This document shows positions 47,345 through 59,761 of a stretch of 64,000 bases of DNA, one piece after another (the stretch's first letter is position 1; each line of letters opens with the position of its first letter). The position numbers and the translations under genes were made by a program. The DNA comes from Notospermus geniculatus (lineage: Eukaryota > Nemertea > Pilidiophora > Heteronemertea > Lineidae). The notes under the pieces are model-generated. The model saw nothing but the letters and a program-made list of their open reading frames with translations, had not been told where the DNA came from and did no database searches. The DNA lies in the NCBI GenBank assembly GCA_002633025.1, contig NMRB01000989.1:68731-132730 (forward strand), given 5' to 3'.

Positions 47345-47834
47345 GATTTTTAAATTCCTTGTTGAATATAGGCAATGTATAAAATCCATCTGGCATGATA
47401 ATATGTTTTCCACGACGATCTTCATAAATAACAAATCTATTATTATTTCTTGCCCCTGAAATATTGTAAAATGTACAAGGTATCCTAAATAAAATTTGTA
47501 TCTTGGCATCATATGGCCGTAAATCAAACGAAATCTTATTTCTATCTATACCTTTTGTTTGTAATTGATTTTTAAATTCCTTGTTGAATATAGGCAATGT
47601 ATAAAATCCATCTGGCATGATAATATGTTTTCCACGACGATCTTCATAAATAACAAATCTATTATTATTTCTTGCCCCTGAAATATTGTAAAATGTACAA
47701 GGTATTCCTGCATAAACAAGTCTGATACTTTCTACATTTTCTACTTCTTCATCTAATTGAATTGTTAAATCATTTGCTTCTTGATCAGGATAATCTTTTG
47801 AATCTATCATTAGTGTTCTTTCCATTTATATTAG
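47345..47834 (-). pseudogene. Penton-like protein, outer copy, N-terminal part (with internal duplication)
   Basis: From 47825 it reads MERTLMIDSKDYPDQEANDL, homologous to the inner penton gene, through DGFYTLPIFNKEFKNQ. A 222-bp in-frame tandem copy (GATTTT at 47567 and again at 47345) repeats PCTFYNISGARNNNRFV and the following 50 residues. The inner element is inserted at the GATTTT of the second unit. TAATATAAATGG precedes the start. Viral homology ends at about 47834, the right limit of the outer element. Confidence 0.8.
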
Positions 47835-49730
47835 GTAAATCTGTGATCTTAGTATCTGGGAAAGTAGGGAAAGTGAAAGAAGCCGTGTTTTAGTGAGTCC
47901 ATGTTTTTAATGCGAATTTCAAGTGAGTTATGCAGCACTAAACTCGGGTACGCGCGTGACTGAAATCTTCCTCTTCCATCTAGCTCCTTTCATTTCCCTA
48001 TTACTAGCAACAGTAGGACCTAGGCCTTCCTCCGGATTGTACACGCTTACCGGATCAGCCCTCCTCGGCGTCAAGGCCGAAAATGGGCAGGGGCGTCACG
48101 TATTTAGGAAAAAACAACGTAGGCTCCTACCGATAGACCTACTGAGATTCACATGTCAGCTATCTTACCCCAACAAAACTGCAGAAGAGAGCTCTCACTT
48201 AGCATGGCGATCGCCACATTTTGCCTTCAGACCCCAAGATCTATGGCCCCACCAAGTGAGTTGAGCACCGCCCCCAAAAACACACTGCATGAATTCTCTG
48301 CCGGTATCACTATATTTACATCAGAGCAATAGTCTACTAACTGACATTTTGGCCGAAATGGAGTTAGCATTCTCATAGTATGGTAAATTTATGAAATTTG
48401 CATGTGCCATAACCTTCCAACTGATATTAGTTACGATGACTGAATATAGAGGGCGACTCTGTTGTTGCACTGCACTTTGCCACCGCCTGTTAGGGCATGG
48501 TCTACTATCTACCTATTCCAACCATGGCAGCCCCCCCCCCCCCAGGAACTAGATGTTTGACCTCAGTAAAGAGGGTATTTTATAAAAAGGACAGTGAACT
48601 GTGTGTCTGCATTTGTGTGCATTTATTATAGAGAATCGTCCTTTGGGTAAACTGGTATCCGGAATTTAAAGAAACGGGGTATTAATCACGCAGGGTCTAG
48701 GATCCTCAAAGGATGAGCCGTGAATAACAACAAAATATGTTGTACTAACAGTCATATTAAAATATGAGCAATTTCAACATACCATTGTATCCATTCTATG
48801 CGTTTTATTTCAGTTAGTTCCCCATTTTGTTATGACCATCGGTGCAACAGTCTACTAATTAACACTTTTTGCCACAATTTCGGGCACTGTACCTTTAAAC
48901 GCAATGGGAATGGGATAAGGCTTTTCCGAAAAAATTCCCTCATGTTGTGACAACAGAAACTACCACAAATTTGTCTGTGTACATTTCAGTGATTTTACTG
49001 TGAATAAAAAACTTTAAACTCGATTTTCTCAAAATTATGAAAATGTCGGTTAGTAGACTTGCTCTGAGCCACTCCTTTTATGCCTCCCGCTCCATGCATC
49101 ATCGATCGATGGGCCTGTACGATTAGGCCTATCCATAATATATACGCATGACGTCATGACGCTACCTGTAGACACAAACATAGGCCTATTCGCCCGACAA
49201 CACTCGGAAAAATTAAAAGCCCCACTCACAGCAGACGTCGTCATAAGATATCAATATTACTCAGCGACGTACAAGAGCGGACGACGTCATCACGACACTG
49301 CGCGTGGCGAGTGGGTCTTTTAATTTTTCGGGTTTTCCCGGCGATGTTTCACTTTTGCCACTTGTTTCAGGATTGCCTCGCCAAAGTCAGTATTACCGCA
49401 TTCACATCAATTTTCGTCTGTTTTGAAGGTGGGTACATGCTGTACAAACAAAATAAGGATTACCTAGGTGGGCAGCTGATACTGTACCTTCAACAAAGGT
49501 GGTTTATCAAGGCAATTTTGCATCGAATCGAGAAAAATATGCTCGATTTTACAGATACTAGCAATAGTGAGCACTCCCTCAGCGGAACTAACTGACCTCG
49601 TCCCCGCCAGGTGCCGCACATGCATTGGGTGTATGTTTCTGCATAGGCATCGAAAAAGGTACCATGTTTCCCGGTTTTCCCCACAGTATTACGCCAGGCG
49701 TAATGATTACGCAAAATACAGTAAGCCCAT
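47835..49730. other. Host intergenic DNA, no gene recognised
   Basis: No conserved coding frame, TIR pair or array was found. It contains a C11-12 run at 48532-48543 and AGGCCTA words (49125-49190). Short frames at 47923-48264 and 49311-49595 show no recognisable motif. Confidence 0.5.
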
Positions 49731-49734
49731 ATAT

Positions 49735-50480
49735 ACCCCTAGGTCAAATGACCTATGACACCAAGTTTCGGTCCGATTCGACTCTTAGTTTGGCCACCAG
49801 GTGGCGGAAACCAAAAACACAAAAAGTGGAATAACTCCTGAACTAATGACTGGATCACCTCCAAATTTTTATCACAGGTGTATCTAATGAGGGTACATTA
49901 CATATATAACGGGTTTTTTGTTTGACCTACATTTCAAGTCACATAGGTCAAAGTTAAAAATTTTGCCTTTGAGTGGCACGTTTCGTAAACGCAGGTGCTA
50001 TTGGCCTGACATTTGGTACATATATACCCCTAGGTCAGATGATCTATGACCCCAAGTTTCGGTCCGATTTGACTCTTAGCTTGGCCACCAGGTGGCGGAA
50101 ACCAAAAACACAAAAAGTGCAATAACTCATGAACTAATGACTGGATCCTCTCCAAATTTTTATCATTGGTGCTTCTAACGAGGATGCATGACATAAGTAA
50201 GGGGTTTTTGATTTGACCGACTTTTCAAGGTCACAGAGGTCAAAGTTCAAAATTTAGTCATTTGGTGGCGTGTTTCGTAACTGCCTGGGCTATTGACTTG
50301 AAACTTGGTACATATACACCCCTATATCAGATGACCTATGACACCACTTTTCGGTCCGATTCGATTCTCCGCTTGGCCACCAGGTGGCCAAAACCAAAGC
50401 TCAAAGTCCAGTAACTCCTGAACTGTAACTGGATTGTCTCCAAATTTTCATCAGGTGCATCTAGAGGATACATGACCCTG
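49735..50480. repeat. Three-copy ~290-bp tandem array with CTCF-like core
   Basis: The text CCCCTA(G/T)(G/A)TCAxATGAxCTATG is followed by TTTCGGTCCGATT and GGCCACCAGGTGGC. It occurs near 49735, 50025 and 50320. A related inverted family lies at 3824-4363. The unit encodes no protein. Confidence 0.75.
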
Positions 50481-50847
50481 GAACATTTCGATTTAACATT
50501 TGTCATTTGTTTTTCTGGTACGTTCACCCAGGTGAGCATATGGTCCACGGGCCATTTCATTGGCCTGGATGAACCGTACCGTGCTCGGCCCGCCTCAGAA
50601 TGACCGTTTACACTGCACCATGAGAAACGGGCCAAAACTATTTGAATCGCCACTCTCCTTTGTGTGGAGGTAGGAACTCTCCGTCATTTCAATATGTCTG
50701 CGCCCATGAATGTGGCTCGTGCGTTAAAAAGCCTCCTATTCTTAATGAAAATGAAGAGAAATCGCTTGCACGGTCTCCTCCCCCATGTCTCAATCAGTGC
50801 ACATGTCTCCTATTTGGATCGCGTGGAGCCACGTCGTGTTTCCATTA

Positions 50848-51094
50848 GGGCCGTTTAGACGGCAGGCAAAAATCCACATACGATCCGATCGAATCCGATT
50901 GTGGTTCAAAACTCTTGCGTATAAACGCTACCCAATGCGGTCCAATGTGGATTTAAAATGGTTCCGAATCCACTTGGACAGCATTGGACCACATACGACC
51001 ACATTCAAATCTCGTCTAAACGCAAATGAGACCCGATGCGGGTCGATCGGATCCAATCTGAATGTGTTTTTTTGGCTTGTCGTCTAAACGGCCC
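50848..51094. mobile_element. MITE with GGGCCGTTTAGACG termini
   Basis: The left end GGGCCGTTTAGACGGCAGGC and the complement of the right end GGGCCGTTTAGACGACAAGC form the inverted repeats. TA (possibly TTA/TAT) flanks it. The interior has repeated GATCxGAT-type words and no gene. Confidence 0.75.
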
Positions 51095-51099
51095 TATTG

Positions 51100-52763
51100 T
51101 TTGAATCGGGAAACTAATACTACTGACAACAAAAATTCGATAGTGATCGAATGAATGAACCTCCTCAGTGTTGACATAACCGCGAAGTTATTCGCGGCAC
51201 TTAGCGTATTGAGTTCAAGGCCGATAAATGAGAATGCGCTCTTCACTTCATTGAGTTATTTCGGTAGGCCGAGTGTTTACACTGTTCGACCCGGTGCAAC
51301 GTTTTTCAGCCGGCCATTTTTCTGTGTGGTTACCATTGTTTGGAAGACACTGGGAAACGTACTCGCTGTTTCTCTGTGTGACGCCCATTGTCAAGTCACC
51401 TCATAATGTCCAAATAGGTATCTTGCAGCTAACCGACGGAACGGACGTAACGGACGAAATGGTGACTTATAATAAATTACCCGCCCCTTTTCCACACGAT
51501 TGGCTGTCCAGGCGATCGCTCCTGTAATGACCAACAAAGTGAGCGAAACCATTTGTTTGATACCCCATTATTACATAGGGAAGGCAAATAGTCTTGCCGA
51601 CAGGCATCAACCGTCATGCTTTGCGCGCCCCCGTGTGACAAATTAAGAAATGATGTTTGTTTTGGATCGGCATATTTTACATGTAGCTTAGCAAATATCG
51701 ATACTCATGAAACAAAAGTTGCAATATTAAGAAAGTTTCAAAATTTTACTCAATTAATTCCCTCCGCACAAAATCTCTTATTCTGCGACGAAGTGCTTCA
51801 TCAGTGAGCCATCATAAATATCTCGCAATATCTGGGCAGGCAAGTCTCCTCGGACATGCGCAAGGACGCGATGGTAATTACTAGTATTCCGGTGAATGTG
51901 CCAGGCATTTCTGATGGCGTCTTTTTCAGGCTGTGTCATAGGCCGTCTTACTCTTCTCTCAGCCGTTTTGATGATGCAGCAAACATATGAATAATATCTA
52001 CATACGCTGACGATGGTCACAAAACATGTGACGTAATCACCCTGGCACCCCTATCGAGCTGATTGAGTAGCCCCACGCATGAATTAGATCTTGGCCAATA
52101 GACTGACAGACCTTATTACATTATGCCGAAGGCGTGGTGACGAAAATCATTCTCCAAGCGTGGGGTAGATTGGCGATAGGGGCATTCATAGTGGAAGACT
52201 GTAGTATGGAGACATTTCGTTGGAGAATATCGTACTATACGTCGCCGCATAAGTAATTTTCGTCCGTTAGGTCGGTTAGCTGCAAGATACCTAATGGCAC
52301 TCTACCGTATTACGGGCGCCATCTTGCGCAGCGATACAGCGGTAAATTATACCGCACTGCGCCGGAAGTGAGAAGCTTGACCGATTAACATCCAAGTTGC
52401 ATCCGCATGTTGAATAGTCCCTTGAAACGACGACAATTTTGCTTGTAATTCAACATACATCGTGTACATCGGTGATGAATATATTTATTACATCATTAAA
52501 CAGGCGTTTGTAGCAGTTTTTTTCGGTGTTATTGGTGATGTACTTTATAACGACATCTTCAGTTTTCCGGCCATCTTGTTTGTCACATGACCAGATGAGA
52601 TCACATGACCACTGAAAATATGTAGTCCCTGCAACATGGCGGCCATTGTACCTCAGAGTCAATGACGCCGCAAGTCATGACTCTGTTGTTCAGAATGTTC
52701 CCAATAGCACACAGACGTCACTGAAAAACGTTACACCGGGTCGAACCCACCTCCTGTTGCCGG
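51100..52763. other. Host DNA up to an assembly gap, no gene recognised
   Basis: Two stretches near 51400-51480 and 52255-52290 share GTAACGGACGAAA / GCAGCTAACCGACGGA in inverted form (CGTCCGTTAGGTCGGTTAGC), which may be ends of a decayed element of about 850 bp. No convincing coding sequence. Confidence 0.4.
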
Positions 52764-52780
52764 NNNNNNNNNNNNNNNNN
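52764..52780. other. Assembly gap (17 N) followed by a G run
   Basis: Seventeen N bases are followed by about 19 G. Sequence continuity here is not proven. Confidence 0.95.
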
Positions 52781-52799
52781 GGGGGGGGGGGGGGGGGGG

Positions 52800-53070
52800 T
52801 CGGTCGGCCCGGATAAAAGTTGCCCCGGGCCGAGCCTTTTTAACCCATTCACACTACCACTTTTTGCCAAGCCGTGCCCGCCTTACGAAAATGTGGCACG
52901 TGTAAATGACATTGCTACGTGGTAATGGGCGAATTTTACACAAAATGTGTAAAAGTACGCAAAAATGGGTAAATTTTGCCCATTACCACGTGGCAATGTC
53001 ATTTACACGTGTTACATTTTCTTGAGAGTCCGGGCCGGGCACTGTTGAAAACACGTAGTGTAAAAGGGGC
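52800..53070. repeat. Inverted-repeat element (MITE-like)
   Basis: Arms of about 75 bp, for example GTGTAAATGACATTGCTACG against its complement at about 52990, surround ACACAAAATGTGTAAAAGTA. The outer parts share CCGGGCC and GGGCACGG text. Its left edge touches the G run, so the boundary is uncertain. Confidence 0.6.
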
Positions 53071-54255
53071 TATAGAAGGCTCCACATGCTTACGTTCGTG
53101 AAACAAACGTGTCAACTTTGAGGTCAATAACTCAGAAATTATTCTTTCAACAGCCAATATTTTACCATATAAAGGGATTTCACCTAATGATCGTAGAAGT
53201 TTGAATGTTATACATGTACTTATCCAACTCTCTATTCTAGGAGAAAAAGAAAGATTGTTGCCAAAAAATGACGTAACGAAAACAAGATTTTCTTAAAATT
53301 TGGCACCCCCACTACAATATTGACGCTCTGTTGCAAAGAAAAAACGTCCCGAACATTACTTCTCAAGGAGAGTTAGGTAGATTTGATTTAACTAATGACA
53401 GAACAGTTAACAATCGCCTAAAATATGTGAAAACAGCTGATTGACTGCTACAACATGACATCACCAATGCGTTATTTTGGGGTACTGTTGTGTGCTCGTA
53501 AACCTGGCAAGAGGTCGTCAGAATGCACGTACATCTTATTATTTATTGCACATGAATACACGAGTGGACACACTTCCTCATGTAAGGCTAGAAGTCAACT
53601 GAATAAAGAATGTGCCAGTGGGGAATCTTTTACATAGGCGAAAATGAAGAGGGAGTATGGCGACCAAATGCTACTTTTCGATGACGTCACATTCATGGCA
53701 GCCAATCAGCACCTATCGAGATTTCGCAAAAAAATGGCTTTGTTTGTCATATACACTATCCTATAAAGTACAACCACAAGAAAAATTAAATAAAAACGAC
53801 TAGATTGTGGTTATAATTGAGCAGTTGGCATTTGAGCAGTTGGTGGAATCAAAAGCGCTGAAGTATTTCGAATTTCCATAATTTCCTTTCTTCACCACAA
53901 TTTCTGTTTTTCTCATAAAATAGAGTTGGACAACAAATATATCGGGTGGCCCAAAAACGTAACAAATTTGGTATTCTTTTCAATGAAATTTTGTACATTT
54001 TACCAGATGGTTGTTATAGTCAGGGAGCCCCGAGAGGTTTAATCAGCATCTCGAGTACAAAAGTTTTTTGGGGTTTGTGGGTTAGGTTGCACCCCTCTGA
54101 CCACAAAAACCCAATTCTTAAGTTCCGCAAATGGTGCATTTAGAAGATACAGCCGTTTGAATTTTGGGTACTGGCTTTATCACTGGACCAAAATCAGAGC
54201 ATTGTACAGGGACTTGGAAAGTGATGTACAGCTAACTTTTAAACGGTTGGCTTGA
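53071..54255. other. Host DNA, no gene recognised
   Basis: No conserved frame. The last 300 bp (from about 53930) may belong to the Tc1 element that follows, but no inverted terminal repeat was confirmed. Confidence 0.4.
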
Positions 54256-55330
54256 GACCCTATAAATGTATTGCCAACAGAAACGAAGCTGCTCATCATC
54301 AAGAACCTCAAGTCCAAAAAGCCTGCTGAGGTTGCAACCATTTTCAATGTTTCAAAGCGGCAAGTAGAGAGGATCCGTAAGCGTTTCCAAGAGACTGGTG
54401 AAGTTCATGACAAACCCAGGTCGGGAAGACCCCGCAAAACTACTGTTCGCGAAGACAACATGTTGGTCAGACAGTCAAAGGCTAACCCATTTTCAACCTC
54501 CACAGAGCTTCAGCAGCGTTGGACAACATCGAAACCTATCTCTGCCAGAACAGTACGCCGGATTCTTGTCCGTCACAGTTTAAATGGCCGCATTGCTGCA
54601 CAGAAACCTTCACTGAATAAGAGGCAGCTAAAAAATCGGGTAGTGTTTGCCAAAGCTCACAGTCTCCAGAATGGGTGGACTGAAAAAATGTGGCAAAAAG
54701 TTGACTTTTTGATGAATCATCAATTGAACTACACCCAAAACGTCGCCAGCACTGTCGCCGACCAAGTGGCACCCGTCTTAATCCAAGATACACCCAGAAG
54801 ACTGTCAAGTTTGGAGGTGGAAAAATAATGGTGTGGGGTTACATCACACATAGTGGTGGTAGAAAGATCTGCAGGGTAGATGGCAACATTGACAGCGTCA
54901 AATACCAACAGATTCTTACATCAACCTACATTCCCAACCACAAGAAAGGTCAGATCTTCCAGAAGGATGGAGCTTCTTGCCACACTTCAGCCTCCACCAA
55001 GAATTTTTTTTCAGCTGAAGAAGATCAAGGTTCTTCCAGGTTGGCCAGCACAGTCTCCAGACATGAACATCATTGAGCAGGTATGGAGCAAACTGAAGGA
55101 GGAAACCTGGAAAACCAAGCCAAGGAACCTCGGGGAGCTGTGGAATGCTTGTCAGACCGCCTTTTATGCCATTCCTGATGACTACATCAATAAACTCTAC
55201 GACTCCCTGCCAAACCGAAGTGAAGGCCAAAGGAAGCCATACCCGATACTGAAGTGTTCAATCCGCTGGTTGCAGTCAATTAGATATTATTACATGTATA
55301 TGGGAACTTTTGTTTGGAAGAAAAAATAGT
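54256..55330 (+). pseudogene. Tc1/mariner-type transposase, frameshifted
   Basis: An N-terminal HTH pair (KPAEVATIFNVSKRQVERIR, then KPRSGRPRKTT, a GRPR-type hook) and a second HTH (SARTVRRILVRHSLNGRIAA) precede the catalytic domain. The first catalytic Asp lies in a DESS motif in a shifted frame near 54710. Then come KFGGGK, VWGYITHSGG, the second Asp in FQKDGASCHTS and the Glu in SPDMNIIEQVWSKLK. At least two frameshifts (about 54700 and 55010) break it, so it is inactive as read. Its own TIRs were not delimited. Confidence 0.9.
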
Positions 55331-56430
55331 TTGTTGAGTCAGTCTGACTAATTTATTAATTTGTGAGAAGACTTCTGTCCGGCTAAAAAGAGGCCTATTT
55401 GCCCTTATTATGTTACAGGTCCAAGAAGGTTTGATTAAATGTTATGTAACTGTTACTGAAGAAAATAAGAACCATTGGGACTATTTTGAAACATAGTTCT
55501 CAATAAAGAGAGAATTACAAGTGAAGTTATGAAGTGTTTACATCATTACCGGTGTGTAGGACAAGACTTATGTCCATGACTATAGTGTAATCAATTCTAT
55601 TTACCTGTTTCTAACCACATTCCCTATATGGTCATGAGAAATGTTCCTTTCATTCTAACTGTAGACAATAGTTCTTTGAACACAGTAAGTTCTTTGAACA
55701 CAGTTAATTCATGGGCACTAATTTGCTTTTTTTCCGGCAGCCTGTACCATAACAAGCACAAAATACCGGATTGTTCGCCCAATACCGCTCAGAGTGACAC
55801 ACAAGTTGACCACATTGTATGCACATTGTACACTTAGCGGTATTGGGGGAACAATCCTGTATTCTGCAGCTGCAAGCACGAGTACCGCATGGAGTGGCAC
55901 ACTTACATGTCCACATTTGCTGAGACGCATGATATACTCGGGAGCGAGTCCTGTATTCTCTGGGAGATATGTTGGCTCGAGCGTTTTTAACTTCGTGTCA
56001 TTTGTCCAGCCAGTGCGTTCTGTATCCATTTCTGGTGGATTGTTTTCTTCCAAGAAACGCCACACAATGCCTTGGTGATGTACATGTACCCTTTAACAGT
56101 CTCCACAAATGCCTCATTGGTTGTAGGAAAACTGCAAAGTTTGGGAGTCTTTCCTGTCGTCGGTGCCCATACCTTCCATCGTGTTTCTGACATTGAATTT
56201 GTTGAGCTTTGTCCATAGCAAGCGGGTAGTTATTATCCCCGGAACGGAATAGTTATTTTTGACGGAACGGAACATGTACAGTCTTTGACAAAAGTTTATC
56301 TCCACATGATACCTTGAATATTTCAAATACTACTGGGCCAACTTTAACACGCATGGTTCCACATGGAATTATATCTTGTTGGTCATACTTTAGCAGCAAA
56401 ATTTTGGATATTTGGAAGTATCATAATTAT
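55331..56430. other. Host DNA with short hairpin, no gene
   Basis: An inverted pair of about 24 bp (GGATTGTTCGCCCAATACCG at 55768 against AGCGGTATTGGGGGAACAAT at 55838) is the only structure seen. Short frames lack family features. Confidence 0.45.
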
Positions 56431-56436
56431 GTAATA

Positions 56437-56806
56437 ACTCACGCAGTGAGCCGCGAAGCGGCTCACGAAGTGAGTCTAATGGTTACGTGTGTGTAAAAAA
56501 ATCTACAAAATTCAATGGAAAAATCAATACAGAGGTGTGTAGTCCGTGAATCTCAACACCTTGACGCAATATGGCGATTTTGTGGATGTCGTAAACCATC
56601 ATCCTTTCCGCCGCGGCCGGAATCAGCCGTCCGCCGCGTCACGTCACGACGTCACGTCACGGTGCGCAGCGTCACGAAAAACATCATTTGCAGGAACAGG
56701 CCTAGAGGCCAGCCGGCCGCAGGCCTCAAAAGGGGGGTCTGGGGGTCTCCCCCAGAAAGGGGGGGTTCGGGGGGTCTCCCCCCGATTAGGTAACGGCTGC
56801 GTGAGT
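56437..56806. mobile_element. GC-rich MITE-like element
   Basis: The left end ACTCACGCAGTGAGCC and the complement of the right end AACTCACGCAGCCGTTAC share ACTCACGCAG. The left end has a strong hairpin GTGAGCCGC-GAA-GCGGCTCAC. The interior is GC-rich with tandem GGGGGTCTCCCCC-like words near 56740-56785. No gene. Confidence 0.55.
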
Positions 56807-57289
56807 TCACGAGATCACTGATCTTTACATATTAGCTCATCAGAAAAAAACACCAAAATCATTTTTTATTATGTAATTTTTTGTGACTTTTGTTACAGTT
56901 TTGATAGAGTGGAACTTTCTAAGTAGCCTGGTTCCCTGGCCACCGTCGAGATGGCGCTGCGTAGACGGAGGCCAGGCAGTAGCCGTTGAGCATTGTTGAC
57001 AAGTGACGTCAAGGGCGGGAGACTAAGCCAGCCTACCGATTCTGTGTAATCGATTCGACCAAGTAAAAAATACTTCAAACTCATAAATGTTCGTTCTTTT
57101 TACCAGTGCTGTATGTAACAAGCATGAACAAGATGACATTGTAAATGTCGTATGGTTCCCGATGTACAGGTACTTGTACATGAATGGTACATTGATAGAG
57201 ATCAAGACACATTGGTAGAGATCAGATACCTTGATACAGATCAGGATACACTGACTGACGGAGGCCAAGGCACATTAATGGAAGAATTA
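56807..57289. other. Host DNA, no gene recognised
   Basis: Contains a short degenerate repeat of AGATCAxGAxACATTG-type words (57195-57255). No coding evidence. Confidence 0.4.
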
Positions 57290-57349
57290 TGAGGAATCCC
57301 ACAGAACTTGATCTCATGCCAAAAACTCATCCTATGTCTGCCCTTGACT

Positions 57350-57995
57350 TGACCTGGATATCTGATCATCAAGGTCATTGCATAATCGAAATGAGCTTTC
57401 TCAATAACCTAAGTATGGCTGATATGCCGCTACCTCTGCCACAGGCAGAGATATTAAAAATTATCAGGTTTGACCTTGACCTTGACCTCTGATCATCGAG
57501 GTCATTGCATAAATGAAATGGACAGGCTCAATAACCTAGGTATGGGTGATACCATGTCTCTATCTGTACCACAGGCAGAGATAGTTCATATTTTCGAGTT
57601 TGACCTTGACTTTGACCTCTGATGAACAAGGTCATTGCATAATTGAAATGGGCATCCTCAGTAACCTAAAGTATGGGTCATATCATGTCTCTATCACTAC
57701 TACAGGCAGCAATATCTAAAATTGTCAAGTTTGACCTTGACCTCTGACCTTGACCTTGATGTATGATCATCAAGGTCATTGCACAATCGGAAAAGGCATC
57801 CTCAACAACCTAAGTATGGGTGTTATCAAACCTCTACGCCTACCACAGACAAAGATATTTCAAATTATCAAGTTTGACCTTGACCTTGACCTCTGATCAT
57901 CAAGGTAATTGCATAATCGAAATTGGCATCCTCAATAACCTAAGTATGGATGATATCATGCCTCTACCTCTACCAGAGGCAGAGATATTTCAAAT
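57350..57995. repeat. ~120-bp tandem array with TGACCTTGACC motifs
   Basis: About five units share GATCATCAAGGTCATTGCAT, then CCTCAATAACCTAAGTATGG, TACCACAGGCAGAGATAT and a tail with one to three TGACCTTGACC words. Units differ by small changes. Frames through it are by-products. Confidence 0.8.
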
Positions 57996-58329
57996 TATCA
58001 AATTCGATATATCAAAATCTTATGATATCTCAATCACCCAGACATGTGAGGCTGATAATTTTAACATGGTCATGTCATTGGATAAGCAGGCAGGAAATTA
58101 AACTTGTTTCATGTTGATCTGTGGGCAATATGGCAAGTTATCTCAAAATATCAAATTTGTGATATCGATATCACCATGACCCCAACATCTCAGATAGAAA
58201 GTAATCAGCTCATTCGATTCCTAGGGTATGAAAACCTAAGGATAGAACGTCTTGCTGTTGCTCTAGGTGTTAAAGGAGCCAAGTTATGCCATCAGATAAA
58301 AGTGTGACGGACAAAATATCAAGTCCGAT

Positions 58330-58491
58330 ATGTTGATTACATCATGAAGGAGGCATCTGAGATTGAAAATGATTGGCTCATTGGATTGCCCACGTTGACA
58401 AACCTAGGGGTAGGAGTTGTTTCCAAGGCTGTAGCTGTTCAAGGAGATGAGATATGAAGGTGTGACAGACCGGACACACAGACACGCACAC

Positions 58492-58542
<51 letters not shown>

Positions 58543-58885
58543 CCATGACCAAAAACAATATGGTTCCCGATCTTACTGATCGGGAACCACAATTAGCTAA
58601 GTCCATATTTTTTCTCTATCATTATTCCCGAATTCGCCCTTTTTATGGTTCCCGATCACTAAGATCGGGAACCATATTGTTTTTGGTCATGGTGTCTGTC
58701 TGTGTGTGTGTGTGTGTGTGTCTGTGTCTGTCTGTCTGTCTGTGTGTCCAGTCTGTCACGCCTCCATATCTTATCTCCTTCAGCAGCTACAACTCTGGTA
58801 ACACATCCTACCCCTAGGTTTGTCAACCTGGGCAATCCAATGAGCTAATCATTTTCAACATCAGATGCCTCCATCATGATGTAAA
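58330..58885. repeat. ~550-bp imperfect palindrome with CAGA/TG microsatellites
   Basis: Outer arms (TCATTGGATTGCCCACGTTG-like at 58380 and CCTGGGCAATCCAATGAGCT at 58828) face each other. Inner arms carry CCATGACCAAAAACAATATG (58542) and its complement (58669-58690). A CAGA run (58492-58540) and a TG/TCTG run (58690-58745) sit between them. Two small hairpins GGTTCCCGATC...GATCGGGAACC flank the centre. Confidence 0.8.
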
Positions 58886-59154
58886 GAAAGTTCTGTCAGT
58901 GTTTGTTCAGGCCAAGGCTTCTGGTTTACATCAATGGTCATATAAGCCTTGGTTACACTACATAGAATTCCCCTGGCATTTTGAGACCCGTGTCAAGCCC
59001 GGTCCTGAAAAAACCCACCTGAGACCCGGCGCACATCTGCACTACTAAAATCTAGCTGAGCTCAATTGTTACGCCCGGCATTAGGATCGCTGCTGGCGTG
59101 CACTCTTCACAAGGAGGAGGCGCTAAATTGCAGTGCTGGCTGGCTTCTTGTGGG

Positions 59155-59390
59155 GTACTGTAAAGCAGGAAAATTTCGCGTGCAGGAAATTTTCGCGAAT
59201 TTCACGACAGTGTATGAGTCGCGAAAATTTCCTGTCACGAATATGAGTACACGCAAGTGATAAATACGGTCCGTGAAAAAAAAACTGAAAAAAATGGCAG
59301 AGACTCGCGAAAATATCCTGCCGTGAATATGTCTAAAATTCCTGATTCGCGAAAATTTCCAGCCGCGAAATTATCTTGCTTTACAGTATT
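59155..59390. mobile_element. MITE with TACTGTAAAGCA termini
   Basis: The left end TACTGTAAAGCAGGAAAATT and the complement of the right end TACTGTAAAGCAAGATAATT are inverted repeats. TTTCGCGA words recur five or more times inside. No gene. Confidence 0.75.
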
Positions 59391-59459
59391 TGACCCTGGG
59401 TCCCGGGTCTCCGAAAGCCACGCTTTTATTCAAATCACATGTATTCTCTTTGATTTCAG

Positions 59460-59559
59460 AGCCCGAGAAGATCACCCACCTGGTGTTACAGTCGTCACCT
59501 GATTCAAGATACTTCATGTGTCAGTTTTCCCTCTGTGAGCTCAGTCAGAGTGTTATGAG
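59460..59559 (+). CDS. Host coding exon (partial gene), part 1
   Basis: A 100-bp open segment follows an acceptor TTCTCTTTGATTTCAG and ends ATGAG before a GTATGC donor. It encodes ITHLVLQSSPDSRYFMCQFS and LCELSQSVM. The phase at its end (two bases) fits the first base of the exon at 60784. The gene is not recognised. Confidence 0.6.
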
Positions 59560-59761
59560 GTATGCTCCCGTGTCCTCACTGATAACCAGTGCTGCTTACC
59601 CCAAAAAAATTCTGGGTATTTTTCTACAAAGGTTTGGGTATTTTGCCAAACTTTTGGGTACAATATATGAATTGACTGAGTCTGCATATTGTGACAATGT
59701 TTTGGGTACAATATGTTTATGGACTGATATTTTTGGGTATTTTCTACATTTTTTGGGTACA

